Positions 1-9,469 of a stretch of DNA of 64,000 nucleotides are shown here, in pieces. The stretch's first letter is position 1. The number at the start of each line of letters is the position of its first letter. Source of the DNA: Rhizobium leguminosarum (GTDB taxonomy: Bacteria > Pseudomonadota > Alphaproteobacteria > Rhizobiales > Rhizobiaceae); NCBI RefSeq assembly GCF_001679785.1, contig NZ_CP016286.1:4164501-4228500 (forward strand), read 5' to 3'. The position numbers were made by a program, and so were the translations under genes. Under the pieces are notes generated by a model, which searched no databases, was not told the DNA's origin, and worked only from the letters and a program-made list of their open reading frames with translations.

Positions 1-356
1 TGATCGTTTTTTCCATGGGCATGGTGAACGCCGCTGTCGAGCACATCGAAGGGCTACCGATCGGGCTGACCTATGTGACCGGCGCCCTGTCGCGTTTCGG
101 CCGCGGTATCGGCCGCTGGATCATCGGCGATCGTCGTGTCGAATGGACGATCCAGATCGTGCCCTGGGGCGGCATGGTGCTCGGCGCGATCGCCGGCGCC
201 GTCCTGACGCGGCTGACAGGTGCGCACGCGCTGTGGCTGGTCTCCCTCTTCGCCATGCTGCTTGCACTTGCCGCCATGCTCATCCCTCGGCCGCTTCAGC
301 GCCGCTTCAATCAGAAGGTCGCACCGAGCGGATCGGCCATCACGCGCGCGAAATAA
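1..356 (+). CDS. DUF1275 (YoaK-like) membrane protein, 3' part only
   Basis: The frame is open to the left edge, so only the C-terminal ~118 residues are present. The first visible ATG (15) is internal: the codons before it continue the conserved motif ending in SMGMVNA. The stretch GLPIGLTYVTGAL is typical of DUF1275 membrane proteins, where a similar glycine/threonine-rich loop precedes the last two helices. Two hydrophobic segments follow (about 170-290), then a basic cytoplasmic tail. The biochemical role of the family is not established. The next gene begins 69 bases downstream on the same strand with its own ribosome binding site. The family is fairly sure; the function is unknown. Confidence 0.7.
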   Translation, partial: IVFSMGMVNAAVEHIEGLPIGLTYVTGALSRFGRGIGRWIIGDRRVEWTIQIVPWGGMVLGAIAGAVLTRLTGAHALWLVSLFAMLLALAAMLIPRPLQRRFNQKVAPSGSAITRAK

Positions 357-424
357 AACCGTCGCATTCCTATCACCGTCGAATCGGATAGGAAGGGCCG
401 CCGCCAATCCTCAAGGAGCAGGTC

Positions 425-1213
425 TTGTTCGTCATTTCGAAGCTTGTCTGGATTTTCGCTCAGCCGCTGTCGCTGGCATTCTTCCTCGTCTTCCTTGCCC
501 TGCTTGCCGGCCTTCTGCGCTGGCGTATCTTAAGTATCCTCGGCGCGACTGGTTCGGCCCTCATCCTCTTCGTCACGCTCTACACCACGGCCGGCAACCT
601 GCTGATGCAGGGTCTCGAGCAGCGCTTCGTAAAGCCCGCCGCGGATCCCGATAGCCTGCAATGCATGATCGTGCTCGGCGGCGCCTTCGAAAATGAGGTG
701 AACACGGCGCGCCACGGCATAGAATTCAACGGCGGAGCCGACCGCTTCGTCGAAGCCTTGCGGCTCGCGCAGAAATTTCCGCAGTCACGTATCCTGGTAT
801 CGGGCGGCGACGGCTCCATTTCGGGCATCTATGAAGGTGATGCGGCGGCATCCGAGCGCTTCTTCCCGCTCTTCGGCATTGCCAGGGATCGCCTGATCGA
901 GGAGAGGCAATCCCGCACGACCTTCGAAAACGCCGTCAACACCAAGGAATTCCTGGCCAGCCAAGGCCTTTCCAATTGCCTGCTGATCACCTCGGGTTTC
1001 CACATGCCGCGCTCCGTCGGCATCTTCCGCAAGCTCGGCATCGATATCGAGCCCTGGCCGACCGATTATCGCACCGACGGCCAGGTGAGGCTTGGGTTTG
1101 ATTTCACCCAACCGAACCTCAATGCGCAGAACATGGCGACGGCGATCCGCGAATGGTACGGCCTGGTCGGCTATTATCTCGCCGGCCGCACGTCGGAGCT
1201 TTATCCGCAATAG
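425..1213 (+). CDS. YdcF/SanA/ElyC-family DUF218 envelope protein
   Basis: The start is TTG at 425, chosen because AAGGAG lies 6 bases upstream; the product is 262 residues. Two hydrophobic helices at about residues 8-28 and 34-55 anchor it in the inner membrane. The rest is a DUF218 domain with IVLGGAF near residue 80, ILVSGG near 120, an acidic TFENA segment near 165 and LLITSGFHMPRS near 190. Relatives such as ElyC, SanA and YdcF are linked to envelope integrity and peptidoglycan or lipid-carrier metabolism, but the reaction is unresolved. It is probably transcribed alone, and a perfect 18-bp-arm hairpin follows at 1264-1303. Confidence 0.8.
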   Translation: MFVISKLVWIFAQPLSLAFFLVFLALLAGLLRWRILSILGATGSALILFVTLYTTAGNLLMQGLEQRFVKPAADPDSLQCMIVLGGAFENEVNTARHGIEFNGGADRFVEALRLAQKFPQSRILVSGGDGSISGIYEGDAAASERFFPLFGIARDRLIEERQSRTTFENAVNTKEFLASQGLSNCLLITSGFHMPRSVGIFRKLGIDIEPWPTDYRTDGQVRLGFDFTQPNLNAQNMATAIREWYGLVGYYLAGRTSELYPQ

Positions 1214-1239
1214 AGCGCCGCGCGTCCGATAGGACGCGC

Positions 1240-1304
1240 AAAGGACGCTCTATCACTTTGAATCAGCCTATAATCCCGAAAAACTTTCGGGATTATAGGC
1301 TGAG
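1240..1304. repeat. Repeat family F, copy 1, with long perfect hairpin
   Basis: The block AAAGGACGCTCTATCACTTT followed by GAAT recurs near 40936 and, slightly changed, at 47751. Here it leads into a hairpin (1264-1303) with 18-bp perfect arms and a 3-base loop. There is no T-run, so it is a repeat that may also stabilise or end transcripts of the flanking convergent genes. The organisation resembles rhizobial intergenic mosaic elements (RIME). Confidence 0.65.
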
Positions 1305-1306
1305 AT

Positions 1307-1780
1307 TTACTTCTTCGAGATGGTGACGAATTTCGTGCCGCGGACGCGTGCCGTCACGGTGCAGGGATCACCTTCGGTGCGGTCGCAGAAGCGCGGATGC
1401 ATCTTCATCGCCAACACCATGTTGCCGAAGCGCTGGACGAAATCGTAGCCATAGATCTGTGCCGTCGCGATCATGAAATAACCGCCTTCGGCAACTTGCA
1501 GGTAGAAATTATAGGTGCAGCCGTCGTCATTGCATTGCGGCCCCTTCTGCCCGTCGCAGGTCAGTTGGCCCTCGTTGACCACCGCATCGATCAGGCCGTC
1601 ATTGTTGATGTCCTGCCGGATGATGAAGCCGTCGGCAAACTCGGCCGTCTTGCACTGCTCCTGGAAATGTTTCTTCTCGTAGATCTCAGGGTCGGAGATC
1701 AGCGATTGCTGACTGAGGGCGACAGCCGGCATGGCAAGCAGCAGGACGATATTCAGAACGGCGAGCACCAGCGTTTTCAC
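1307..1780 (-). CDS. Small exported hypothetical protein with a calcium-loop-like motif
   Basis: The product is 157 residues. A signal peptide is clear: MKTLV, a hydrophobic core, then a likely cut after ALSQQ at about residue 24. The mature part has six or more cysteines in CKTAEF, CDGQ, CNDDGC, CDR and CTV contexts, suggesting periplasmic disulfides. DINNDGLID near residue 56 follows the D-x-N-x-D-G pattern of EF-hand or dockerin-like calcium loops, though a single loop is weak evidence. I do not recognise a named family. It is convergent with the YdcF-like gene and bounded on both sides by palindromic repeats, so it is probably monocistronic. Confidence 0.65.
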   Translation of the reverse strand: MKTLVLAVLNIVLLLAMPAVALSQQSLISDPEIYEKKHFQEQCKTAEFADGFIIRQDINNDGLIDAVVNEGQLTCDGQKGPQCNDDGCTYNFYLQVAEGGYFMIATAQIYGYDFVQRFGNMVLAMKMHPRFCDRTEGDPCTVTARVRGTKFVTISKK

Positions 1781-1807
1781 GGCTTTCCTCTTTGGATAAA
1801 GGCTCCT

Positions 1808-1859
1808 AATGCATGTCGCCCAAAACTGTGTAGCGGTTTTGGGACAACGACATGCATTA
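1808..1859. repeat. RIME-like palindrome, family A copy 1
   Basis: The arms AATGCATGTCG and CGACATGCATT enclose the loop core AAAACTGTGTAGCGGTTTT. Other copies lie at 2706, 23725/25234 (split by the IS), 44589 and 57057. It sits about 25 bases upstream of the exported-protein gene and could be transcribed in its leader. Confidence 0.75.
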
Positions 1860-1924
1860 AATCAAAGACTTCAGCTTTATGGCCGCGCCGCCTTGCGCCG
1901 CCCTTGCCGCCGTGATTGATTCCC

Positions 1925-2039
1925 GAGAACAGGATGATTTTAGGCCTAGTTGGCCTAAAATCTGAATCCTGTTCTCAATTCAAGAGTGAGAGCATGATGT
2001 CGTCCGAAAACCGCTCACACTTTTCGGCATCATGCTCTG
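1925..2039. repeat. Two adjacent palindromes, families D and C
   Basis: Family D (1925-1976) has arms GAGAACAGGAT / ATCCTGTTCTC around an inner TTTTAGGCC/GGCCTAAAA stem. Family C (1989-2039) has arms AGAGCATGATG / CATCATGCTCT with the CGAAAACCGCT loop core in inverse orientation. The same pair, in the other order, recurs at 30749-30839. It ends 25 bases before the TRIC-like gene. Confidence 0.75.
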
Positions 2040-2064
2040 AACTTCCGCCGGTTCCGGGGCTCGC

Positions 2065-2700
2065 ATGTCTCTGCTCGTCTATCTCGATTATGCCGGCATT
2101 GCGCTGTTTGCCGCAACAGGCGCGCTCGCCGCCTCGCGCAAGCAACTGGACCTGATCGGTTTTTTGTTTTTCGCCATGGTGACGGGAACCGGCGGCGGCA
2201 CTGTGCGCGATATCGTGCTCGGCCGCGTGCCGGTCTTCTGGGTGCTGAACCCCGCCTATATTCTCGTCTGCTGCATCGTGGGCGTCATCGTTTTCTTCAC
2301 CGCCCATCTGCTGGAATCGCGCTATCGCCTGCTGATCTGGCTGGATGCGATCGGCCTTGCCGCCTATTGCGTGATCGGCGCCGCCAAAGGCCTCGCCGCC
2401 ACTGGTTCGCCGACCATCGCGATCGTCACCGGCACGCTGACGGCGACCTTCGGCGGCATCCTGCGCGATCTGATGGCAAACGAGCCTTCGGTGCTGTTGC
2501 GGCCGGAAATCTACGTGACCGCAGCCCTTATCGGCGCCAGTGTGTTCACGCTCGCCAATGCGCTCGGAATGCAGCTCTATCTGGCGTCCGCCTGCGGCGT
2601 CGTGGCGGCCTTTGCGGTGCGCGGTGGAGCGCTGTGGTTCGGCTGGACCTTCCCGACCTACAGGCACAGGCCCGGCCGGCATCCCAACGATGTCATGTGA
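2065..2700 (+). CDS. Trimeric intracellular cation (TRIC/UPF0126)-type membrane protein
   Basis: The product is 211 residues with about seven hydrophobic helices, the usual size and topology of prokaryotic TRIC proteins (formerly UPF0126, E. coli YicG). Two internally repeated signature segments are visible: TGTGGGTVRDIVLGR near residue 45 and TATFGGILRDLMANE near residue 130. Each is a glycine-rich kink followed by R-D, as expected for the duplicated three-helix halves. Family members form cation channels in crystal structures; the physiological role in bacteria is unclear. No strong ribosome binding site precedes the ATG. The gene stands alone between repeat clusters. The family is secure; the substrate is inferred. 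Confidence 0.85.
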   Translation: MSLLVYLDYAGIALFAATGALAASRKQLDLIGFLFFAMVTGTGGGTVRDIVLGRVPVFWVLNPAYILVCCIVGVIVFFTAHLLESRYRLLIWLDAIGLAAYCVIGAAKGLAATGSPTIAIVTGTLTATFGGILRDLMANEPSVLLRPEIYVTAALIGASVFTLANALGMQLYLASACGVVAAFAVRGGALWFGWTFPTYRHRPGRHPNDVM

Positions 2701-2705
2701 AGCCT

Positions 2706-2811
2706 AATGCATGTCGCCCAAAAGTGCGCAGCGGTTTTGGGACAACGACATGCATAAAAATAAAGGTCTAAAGGGCGTCGCATGAGCCGACTCGGCGCGA
2801 CGCACTTTAGA
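2706..2811. repeat. RIME-like palindrome family A copy 2 plus B module
   Basis: The A palindrome (2706-2757) has GCATGTCG arms and loop core AAAAGTGCGCAGCGGTTTT. After a short A-rich linker comes the B module (2768-2811), a second palindrome built on TAAAGGGCGTCGC / GCGACGCACTTTA. This A-plus-B order is also seen at 25234-25312, 44589-44692 and 57057-57160. It lies between the convergent ends of the TRIC-like gene and irr. Confidence 0.75.
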
Positions 2812-2818
2812 GATGTCG

Positions 2819-3247
2819 TCAGCTCTGCTTTGCCCGCAGGCGGATCACCACGTCGACATGGGCGATCTCCATGCCTTCGGGCGGTTCCGGCAGATTGGCG
2901 ATCGTCAGGTTACTGACGGGGATGTCGAGCACCTCGTTATCACCTTCGACGAAGAAATGGTGATGGTCGGAAACATTGGTGTCGAAATAGGTCTTGGCGC
3001 TCTCGACGGCGAGAACGCGGATGAGACCGGCTTCCGTGAACTGATGCAGCGTGTTGTAGACGGTTGCCAAGGATACCGGCACGCCGGCGGCAACCGCCTC
3101 TTCATGCAGTTCCTCGACGGTCAAATGCCGGTCGCCCTTGGCAAACAGGAGGTCGCCGAGCGCGACGCGCTGGCGGGTGGGGCGCAGGCCTGCACCGCGC
3201 AGCCTTACCTCTATTGCGATCGGGAATGCACCCGTCATCAAAACCAA
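2819..3247 (-). CDS. irr: Iron response regulator Irr (Fur superfamily)
   Basis: The product is 142 residues of the Fur fold: an N-terminal winged helix (RLRGAGLRPTRQRVAL, residues 15-30, and SLATVYNTLHQF, residues 59-70) and a C-terminal dimer/metal domain with the HHH triplet at 95-97 that binds heme in rhizobial Irr. The N-terminal Cys-Pro heme regulatory motif of Bradyrhizobium Irr is absent, as is usual in Rhizobium. Irr acts under iron limitation, repressing heme and iron-using genes and activating uptake until heme triggers its loss of activity. It is divergent from fabA, the usual rhizobial neighbourhood. I could not find a clear Irr or RirA box in the 291-base divergent region. Confidence 0.88.
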   Translation of the reverse strand: MVLMTGAFPIAIEVRLRGAGLRPTRQRVALGDLLFAKGDRHLTVEELHEEAVAAGVPVSLATVYNTLHQFTEAGLIRVLAVESAKTYFDTNVSDHHHFFVEGDNEVLDIPVSNLTIANLPEPPEGMEIAHVDVVIRLRAKQS

Positions 3248-3538
3248 CTCCGGTTATTCTGGCATAAAGCAATCATGTTTCTTTAAGCGGTATAACTTTT
3301 GCATCGGAGCCTTTCAATAGTTCAATGAGGACGGGAGCCGGATAAACGCGGCAAAAACGGGCTTTTGACGCAATTAGGTCTGGTCCCAGCCCTAGCCTTC
3401 CTGTATGCGACCACCAAATAATGGCGCAAGCCTGGTCCGGGGCGATGAATGAAGCTGCCTTGCTTGTGCTTCATTTTCTGAAGAACTTGGACTACACGTT
3501 CACATCCATCGGCTTGACGCGGGGGGAAAAGAAACTTT

Positions 3539-4054
3539 ATGACGACCAGACAGTCCAGCTTCTCGTATGAAGAACTCATCGCTTGCGCACATGGCGAGCT
3601 GTTCGGCCCCGGCAATGCGCAGCTGCCCCTGCCGCCCATGCTGATGGTTCACCGCATCACGGATATTTCCGAAACGGGCGGCACCTTCGATAAGGGCTAC
3701 CTCAGGGCGGAATACGACGTACGCCCGGACGACTGGTATTTTCCCTGCCATTTCGAAGGCAATCCGATCATGCCGGGCTGCCTCGGTCTCGACGGCATGT
3801 GGCAGCTGACCGGTTTCTTTCTGGGTTGGCTCGGCGAAGAAGGCCGCGGCATGGCGCTTTCGACCGGCGAAGTAAAATTCAAGGGTATGGTCCGGCCACA
3901 GACGAAGCTGATCGAATATGGCATCGACTTCAAGCGTGTCATGCGCGGCCGTCTGGTCCTCGGCACCGCCGACGGCTGGCTAAAGGCGGACGGCGAGACC
4001 ATATATCAGGCGGCCGATCTTCGCGTCGGTCTATCGAAAGACAAGACGGCCTGA
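3539..4054 (+). CDS. fabA: 3-hydroxydecanoyl-ACP dehydratase/isomerase FabA
   Basis: The product is 171 residues, the normal FabA length. The hot-dog fold active site is visible as [12 protein letters not shown] with His71 and, on the central helix, [10 protein letters not shown] with Asp85. FabA dehydrates 3-hydroxyacyl-ACP and isomerises trans-2- to cis-3-decenoyl-ACP, the branch point for unsaturated fatty acids. The start at 3539 follows a purine-rich GGGGGGAAA. fabB starts 45 bases downstream, so the two form the classical fabAB unit. The 291-base gap to irr must hold both divergent promoters; I see no unambiguous operator there. Confidence 0.95.
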   Translation: MTTRQSSFSYEELIACAHGELFGPGNAQLPLPPMLMVHRITDISETGGTFDKGYLRAEYDVRPDDWYFPCHFEGNPIMPGCLGLDGMWQLTGFFLGWLGEEGRGMALSTGEVKFKGMVRPQTKLIEYGIDFKRVMRGRLVLGTADGWLKADGETIYQAADLRVGLSKDKTA

Positions 4055-4099
4055 AACCGCATTTCGAGCGGCTGACGAAAACAACAAAGGTTTGATCAG

Positions 4100-5332
4100 A
4101 TGAGACGGGTAGTTGTCACAGGTCTGGGTGTCGTGTCCTCGATCGGAAACGACGCGGCCGAAGTCACCGAATCCTTGCGGCAGGCAAAGTCGGGTATCTC
4201 CTTTTCGAGCGATTTCGCCGAACATGGGTTCAAGTGCCAGGTCTGGGGCAGTCCGAAGCTCGGTTCGGCGGAACTTGCCGAACTGGTCGACCGCCGCGCC
4301 ATGCGTTTCCTGTCGCAGGGCGGTGCCTGGAACCATGTCGCCATGAAACAGGCACTTGCCGATTCCGGCCTGGAAGAGAAAGAATACGCTCAGAACGAGC
4401 GTACCGGCATCATCATGGGCTCCGGCGGTCCGTCCACCCGCACCCTGATCGAAGCTGCCGAGATCACCATAAAAAATAACAGCCCGAAGCGCATCGGCCC
4501 CTTCGCCGTGCCGAAGGCGATGTCCTCGACCGCATCGGCCACGCTCGCTACCTGGTTCAAGATCCACGGCGTCAACTATTCGATCTCGTCGGCTTGCTCG
4601 ACCTCGGCGCATTGCATCGGCAACGCCGCCGAAATGATCCAGTGGGGCAAGCAGGACGTGATGTTCGCCGGCGGCCACGAGGATCTCGACTGGACGATGT
4701 CCAACCTCTTCGACGCCATGGGCGCCATGTCCTCCAAGTACAACGACACGCCGGACAGCGCCTCGCGCGCCTATGACGTCAACCGCGATGGTTTCGTTAT
4801 TGCCGGCGGCGCCGGCGTGCTGGTGCTCGAGGAGCTGGAACGCGCCAAGGCCCGCGGTGCCAAGATCTATGCCGAAATCGTCGGTTACGGCGCAACCTCT
4901 GATGGATACGACATGGTCGCCCCGTCGGGCGAAGGCGCTATCCGCTGCATGCGCCAGGCGCTCGCCACCGTCAAAGGCGATGTCGACTACGTCAATACCC
5001 ACGGCACGTCGACGCCGGTCGGCGACAGCAAGGAAATCGGCGCCATCCGCGAAGTGTTCGGCTCGAAGATCCCGCATATCCAGTCGACCAAGTCGCTGAC
5101 CGGCCATTCGCTGGGCGCTGCCGGCGTGCAGGAATCGATCTATTCCCTGCTGATGATGCAGCAAGGCTTCATCGGCGAAAGCGCTCATATCACCGAGCTC
5201 GATCCCGAATTCGAAGGTGTCCCGATTGTGCGCAAGCGCATCGACGACGCCAAGATCGACATTGCCCTCTCCAATTCCTTCGGCTTCGGCGGCACCAACG
5301 CCACGCTCGTCTTCCAGCGCTATAACGGATAA
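4100..5332 (+). CDS. fabB: 3-oxoacyl-ACP synthase I FabB
   Basis: The product is 410 residues, standard for KAS I. The Cys-His-His triad is present: nucleophile Cys166 in SSACSTSAH, His301 in [12 protein letters not shown] and His336 in TGHSLGAAG. The C-terminal glycine-rich [10 protein letters not shown] closes the thiolase fold. It condenses malonyl-ACP with acyl-ACP, including cis-3-decenoyl-ACP made by FabA, committing chains to the unsaturated series. AAAGG sits 10 bases before the ATG. The fabI start codon lies only 7 bases after the stop, so fabA-fabB-fabI is one operon. Confidence 0.95.
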   Translation: MRRVVVTGLGVVSSIGNDAAEVTESLRQAKSGISFSSDFAEHGFKCQVWGSPKLGSAELAELVDRRAMRFLSQGGAWNHVAMKQALADSGLEEKEYAQNERTGIIMGSGGPSTRTLIEAAEITIKNNSPKRIGPFAVPKAMSSTASATLATWFKIHGVNYSISSACSTSAHCIGNAAEMIQWGKQDVMFAGGHEDLDWTMSNLFDAMGAMSSKYNDTPDSASRAYDVNRDGFVIAGGAGVLVLEELERAKARGAKIYAEIVGYGATSDGYDMVAPSGEGAIRCMRQALATVKGDVDYVNTHGTSTPVGDSKEIGAIREVFGSKIPHIQSTKSLTGHSLGAAGVQESIYSLLMMQQGFIGESAHITELDPEFEGVPIVRKRIDDAKIDIALSNSFGFGGTNATLVFQRYNG

Positions 5333-5339
5333 TAATAAT

Positions 5340-6146
5340 ATGACGGGAATCATGCAGGGTAAGCGCGGGCTCGTCATGGGCGTCGCCAACAACCACTCGA
5401 TCGCCTGGGGAATTTCAAAAGCTCTCGCCGCACAGGGTGCGGAACTCGCCTTCACCTATCAGGGCGATGCGCTCGGCAAGCGCGTCAGGCCGCTTGCTGC
5501 CGAGGTCAACTCGGATTTCGTCCTGCCCTGCGACGTCGAGGACATCGCCTCGGTCGATGCCGTGGTCGACGCGATAAGCGAGCGCTGGGGCAAGCTCGAT
5601 TTCATCGTCCATGCCATCGGCTTTTCCGACAAGAACGAGCTGAAGGGTCTCTACGCCGATACGACGCGTGAGAATTTCAGCCGCACCATGGTCATTTCCT
5701 GTTTCTCCTTCACCGAGATCGCCAAGCGCTGCGCTCCGTTGATGGAAGATGGTGGTGCGATGCTGACGCTGACCTATAATGGCTCGACGCGCGTCATCCC
5801 GAACTACAACGTCATGGGGGTTGCCAAGGCGGCGCTCGAGGCTTCAGTGCGTTATCTCGCCGCCGACTACGGCCCGCGTGGCATCCGCGTCAATGCCATT
5901 TCCGCCGGCCCGATCCGCACGCTTGCCGGCGCTGGCATCTCCGATGCGCGCGCGATCCTCTCCTGGAACCAGCGCAATGCGCCGCTGCGCAAGACCGTGA
6001 CCATCGATCAGGTCGGCAGCTCGGCTCTCTACCTGCTTTCCGACCTTTCCTCCGGCGTCACCGGCGAAATCCATTTCGTCGACGCCGGCTTCAACGTCAC
6101 CTCCATGCCGACGCTGGAAACGCTGCGCAAAGCGGACGTCGAGTAA
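5340..6146 (+). CDS. fabI: Enoyl-ACP reductase (NADH) FabI
   Basis: The start at ATG 5340 gives 268 residues, matching FabI; an in-frame upstream extension exists only inside fabB. The SDR fold shows the FabI-type nucleotide motif GVANNHSIAWGI (residues 14-25) and catalytic Tyr156 and Lys163 in the FabI Y-x6-K spacing. Gly/Ala residues around HAIGF (91-95) line the site bound by triclosan-type inhibitors in homologues. It performs the last step of each elongation cycle. Rhizobia often carry a second fabI elsewhere, so this may be one of two paralogues. A strong terminator follows at 6167-6201. Confidence 0.93.
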   Translation: MTGIMQGKRGLVMGVANNHSIAWGISKALAAQGAELAFTYQGDALGKRVRPLAAEVNSDFVLPCDVEDIASVDAVVDAISERWGKLDFIVHAIGFSDKNELKGLYADTTRENFSRTMVISCFSFTEIAKRCAPLMEDGGAMLTLTYNGSTRVIPNYNVMGVAKAALEASVRYLAADYGPRGIRVNAISAGPIRTLAGAGISDARAILSWNQRNAPLRKTVTIDQVGSSALYLLSDLSSGVTGEIHFVDAGFNVTSMPTLETLRKADVE

Positions 6147-6166
6147 ACATTATTCGATGGAAACTC

Positions 6167-6201
6167 AAAGGCCGTGCGCAGATGATGCGCACGGCCTTTT
6201 T
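6167..6201 (+). terminator. Rho-independent terminator after fabI
   Basis: AAAGGCCGTGCGCA pairs with TGCGCACGGCCTTTTT around a 5-base loop. The stem is GC-rich and ends in a T-run on the plus strand, 20 bases after the fabI stop, closing the fabA-fabB-fabI operon. Confidence 0.85.
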
Positions 6202-6238
6202 CTATCGGTAAGAATGATCGTATCGAGGCCGCTTGAGC

Positions 6239-7255
6239 CTATTTCTTCGCCCAGAGAACCTTGAACCGGGCGTTGCGGCAGGTTTCGCCGCTTTCCCTGA
6301 AATTAGCCGCCAGAACCGGCTCGTAAGGCAGGCCGCGATTGGCGACGAGCATCAGGCGGCCGCCGCCGCGAAGGGCGGATGCGGCCGTCTTGATCATTGC
6401 CTGGCCGAGCGCCGGATCGGCCGCGTGCCCCTCATGGAAGGGCGGGTTCATGATGACGAGATCGTATTTATCCTTGACCGGCTCACCCGCCAGATCGTGC
6501 CAGAAGAAGCGCGCAGGCGCGTTCGGGCAGTTCTGAGCCAGATTACCCCTGGCAGCCTCCAAAGCCGCGTGATCGGCCTCGTAGAGGTCGAGGCGCGTCA
6601 ATCCACGCGACTTCCGCGCCTGCTCGACGGAGAGATAGCCCCATCCGGCGCCGAAATCCGCAACGTCGCCGGTGAAATCCTCAGGCAGGCGCGAGGCGAG
6701 CAGCTCCGATCCGGCATCGATGCGGTCATGCGAGAACATGCCGGCGGTCGCTTGGAAACGACCGTCGACGCGCACCGGCGCCTTTGCCAGCTTGGAGATA
6801 ATCTCGTCTGCATCCGCCGGCCGGCCGAACCAGAAGGCGACGCCGTGATATTTCGGCATATGGTCGACGGCGAGATTGAAACCTTCCATCCGCTTGCGCA
6901 GCGGCTGGATGCCGTCTTCCTTGGCGCCGGCAACGACGATCAGGCCGCCGAGCCGCGTACGGGCGATCGCAGCGGCGAGATTGGCCTCGTTCTCGCCCTT
7001 GTGCTTGGTGCAGAGCACCAGAGCCGCATCGTAGTCCTCGCCGTCGATCTCCGGCTTCGCTTCGATCCGCTGGGCCAGCAGCTGCCGATAGAGCGGCCGG
7101 AAGCCCTGGACGGCGCTGAGCGAGGCGGCAAAGCCCTCCGGCAGCGCAAAGCCTGCCTCGGCGCCGAGGAAGAGCACGCGCTCGCCTTCGCCGGGCGCCG
7201 CGACTGTGCCGCTGGCAAAGGGATGGAACAGGGTCTTCAGCGTCTCGCTGCTCAT
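6239..7255 (-). CDS. RsmC/RlmG-like rRNA (guanine-N2) methyltransferase
   Basis: Starting at ATG 7255 the product is 338 residues, the size of RsmC. An in-frame ATG at 7276 would begin on the T-run of the pnp terminator, so it is less likely. The C-terminal half is a Rossmann methyltransferase: SAM motif I VADFGAGWGYLS near residue 200 and the substrate-amine motif IMNPPFH near 270, whose NPPF is typical of N-methyltransferases acting on guanine or adenine of RNA. The N-terminal half resembles the degenerate duplicated domain of RsmC. Which rRNA base it modifies (16S G1207-like or 23S G1835-like) cannot be told here. It follows pnp on the same strand. Confidence 0.8.
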   Translation of the reverse strand: MSSETLKTLFHPFASGTVAAPGEGERVLFLGAEAGFALPEGFAASLSAVQGFRPLYRQLLAQRIEAKPEIDGEDYDAALVLCTKHKGENEANLAAAIARTRLGGLIVVAGAKEDGIQPLRKRMEGFNLAVDHMPKYHGVAFWFGRPADADEIISKLAKAPVRVDGRFQATAGMFSHDRIDAGSELLASRLPEDFTGDVADFGAGWGYLSVEQARKSRGLTRLDLYEADHAALEAARGNLAQNCPNAPARFFWHDLAGEPVKDKYDLVIMNPPFHEGHAADPALGQAMIKTAASALRGGGRLMLVANRGLPYEPVLAANFRESGETCRNARFKVLWAKK

Positions 7256-7277
7256 GGTCTCGTCTCGTCTTCTCATA

Positions 7278-7308
7278 CAAAAAAGGGCGCGGAAGCATTC
7301 CCGCGCCC
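7278..7308 (-). terminator. Rho-independent terminator after pnp
   Basis: On the minus strand GGGCGCGG and CCGCGCCC form the stem with an 8-base loop, followed by seven Ts. It lies 22 bases beyond the pnp stop and just ahead of the methyltransferase gene, which therefore has its own promoter or relies on read-through. Confidence 0.85.
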
Positions 7309-7330
7309 GGTATTAAATCTGGAAGGCGGC

Positions 7331-9469
7331 TTATTCGGCCGCTTCTTCCTTCTTCTTCTCGTTCGGGATTTCCTGGCCGGTGGCCTGGTCGACGACCTTC
7401 ATCGACAGGCGAACCTTACCGCGTTCGTCGAAGCCGAGCAGCTTGACCCAGACCTTGTCGCCTTCCTTGACGACGTCCTGCGTCTTGGCAACACGCTCGG
7501 AAGCGAGCTGCGAGATGTGGACGAGGCCGTCACGGGCGCCGAAGAAGTTGACGAAGGCGCCGAAGTCGGCAGTCTTGACGACCGTGCCTTCGTAGACCTG
7601 GCCGATCTCAGGTTCGGCAACGATCGAGTGGATCCACTTGCGGGCCGCTTCGATTTCCTTGCCCGAAGACGAGGCGATCTTGACGGTGCCGTCATCCTCG
7701 ATGTTGATCTTCGCGCCGGTCTTTTCGACGATTTCGCGAATGACCTTGCCGCCGGAGCCGATGACTTCACGGATCTTGTCGACCGGGATGTTCATGACTT
7801 CGATGCGCGGAGCGAATTCGCCGAGCTGGCCGCGGCTTTCGGTGATCGCCTTGGACATTTCGCCGAGGATGTGGACACGACCACCTTGGGCTTGGCCAAG
7901 GGCGACCTTCATGATCTCTTCGGTGATACCGGTGATCTTGATGTCCATCTGCAGCGAGGTGATGCCGTCGGCGGTACCGGCGACCTTGAAGTCCATATCG
8001 CCGAGGTGGTCTTCGTCACCGAGAATGTCGGACAGGACAGCGAAGCGATCGCCTTCCAGGATCAGACCCATGGCGATACCGGCAACCGGCTTTGCCAGCG
8101 GAACGCCGGCGTCCATCAGAGCGAGCGAGGTACCGCAGACGGTCGCCATCGATGACGAGCCATTCGACTCGGTGATCTCGGAGACGACGCGCAGCGTGTA
8201 GGGGAACTGCTCAGGCGTCGGCAGCATCGGACGGATCGCGCGCCATGCGAGCTTGCCGTGGCCGATTTCGCGGCGACCCGGGGAGCCCATGCGGCCGGTC
8301 TCGCCAACCGAGTAGGGAGGGAAGTTGTAATGGAGCAGGAAGCGCTCCTTGTACATGCCCGTCAGGCTGTCGACATACTGCTCGTCTTCGCCGGTGCCGA
8401 GCGTGGCAACCACGATCGCCTGGGTTTCGCCGCGGGTGAACAGCGCCGAACCGTGGGTGCGCGGCAGAAGGCCGACTTCCGAAACGATCGGACGAACGGT
8501 TTCGAGGTTGCGGCCGTCGATGCGGCTCTTGGTGTCGAGGATGTTCCAGCGGACGATCTTCGCCTGCAGATGCTTGAAGATCGCGCCGACTTCTTCGGGC
8601 GTGTACCGGGCTTCGCCTTCCTCGGGCAGGAAGTGCGCCTTCACCTTCGCCTTGACGGCGTCGACAGCGGCGTAGCGATCAGCCTTCTGGGTGATCTTGT
8701 AGGCTTCGCGAAGTTCACCTTCGGCAAGGCCGAGCATTTCGGTTTCGAGAGCGGAGTAGTCTGCCGGCTGGAAGTCGCGCGGCTCCTTGGCGGCAACTTC
8801 GGCGAGCTTGATGATCGCATCGAGAACCGGCTGCAAGCCCTTGTGGCCGAACATGACGGCACCGAGCATGACGTCTTCGTTGAGTTCCTTGGCTTCGGAT
8901 TCCACCATCAGCACGGCGTCGTAGGTGCCGGCGACGACAAGGTCGAGGCTCGATTCGTCCATCTCGTCGAGATGCGGGTTGAGAACGTATTCGCCGTTGA
9001 TGTAGCCGACGCGCGCACCGCCGACGGGGCCCATGAAGGGAACGCCGGACAGCGTCAGCGCAGCCGAGGTGGCAACCATCGACAGCACGTCGGGATCGTT
9101 TTCGAGGTCATGCTGGATAACGGTAACGACAACCTGCGTGTCGTTCTTGTAGCCCTCAGGGAAGAGCGGGCGGATCGGGCGGTCGATCAGGCGGGAAACC
9201 AGGGTTTCCTTTTCGCTCGGACGGCCTTCGCGCTTGAAATAGCCGCCGGGGATCTTGCCGGCCGCATAGGTCTTTTCCTGGTAGTTGACGGTGAGCGGAA
9301 AGAAGTCCTGGCCGGCCTTCGGCGCCTTGGCCGAGACGACGGTGGCGAGAACGACGGTTTCGCCGTAGGTGGCGAGAACGGCGCCGTCGGCCTGACGGGC
9401 GATCTTGCCGGTTTCGAGTTTCAGCGGGCGGCCAGCCCACTCGATTTCCACTGTGTGTGTATCAAACAT
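7331..9469 (-). CDS. pnp: Polynucleotide phosphorylase
   Basis: ATG 9469 is chosen because AAGGA lies 9 bases upstream and the encoded start [13 protein letters not shown] matches the family; longer in-frame extensions are not needed. The 712-residue product has two RNase PH domains (about 1-230 and 310-550) separated by the alpha-helical linker, a KH domain (about 555-615, [16 protein letters not shown]) and a C-terminal S1 domain (about 620-690, [19 protein letters not shown]). PNPase degrades RNA 3' to 5' phosphorolytically in the degradosome. rpsO lies upstream, as in most bacteria, and the 350-base gap holds hairpins. Confidence 0.96.
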   Translation of the reverse strand: MFDTHTVEIEWAGRPLKLETGKIARQADGAVLATYGETVVLATVVSAKAPKAGQDFFPLTVNYQEKTYAAGKIPGGYFKREGRPSEKETLVSRLIDRPIRPLFPEGYKNDTQVVVTVIQHDLENDPDVLSMVATSAALTLSGVPFMGPVGGARVGYINGEYVLNPHLDEMDESSLDLVVAGTYDAVLMVESEAKELNEDVMLGAVMFGHKGLQPVLDAIIKLAEVAAKEPRDFQPADYSALETEMLGLAEGELREAYKITQKADRYAAVDAVKAKVKAHFLPEEGEARYTPEEVGAIFKHLQAKIVRWNILDTKSRIDGRNLETVRPIVSEVGLLPRTHGSALFTRGETQAIVVATLGTGEDEQYVDSLTGMYKERFLLHYNFPPYSVGETGRMGSPGRREIGHGKLAWRAIRPMLPTPEQFPYTLRVVSEITESNGSSSMATVCGTSLALMDAGVPLAKPVAGIAMGLILEGDRFAVLSDILGDEDHLGDMDFKVAGTADGITSLQMDIKITGITEEIMKVALGQAQGGRVHILGEMSKAITESRGQLGEFAPRIEVMNIPVDKIREVIGSGGKVIREIVEKTGAKINIEDDGTVKIASSSGKEIEAARKWIHSIVAEPEIGQVYEGTVVKTADFGAFVNFFGARDGLVHISQLASERVAKTQDVVKEGDKVWVKLLGFDERGKVRLSMKVVDQATGQEIPNEKKKEEAAE

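Noticed and set aside
3248..3538. Irr/RirA/Fur box in the irr-fabA divergent region
   Set aside because: I could not find an inverted repeat close to the known iron-box patterns; no claim made.
4031..5455. 474-codon minus-strand frame opposite fabB
   Set aside because: fabB carries the full catalytic triad; the antisense translation shows no domain.
6233..8155. 640-codon plus-strand open frame
   Set aside because: It is antisense to the methyltransferase and pnp; composition is that of a shadow frame (Arg/Ala/Asp-rich, no domain), while the minus-strand genes are certain.
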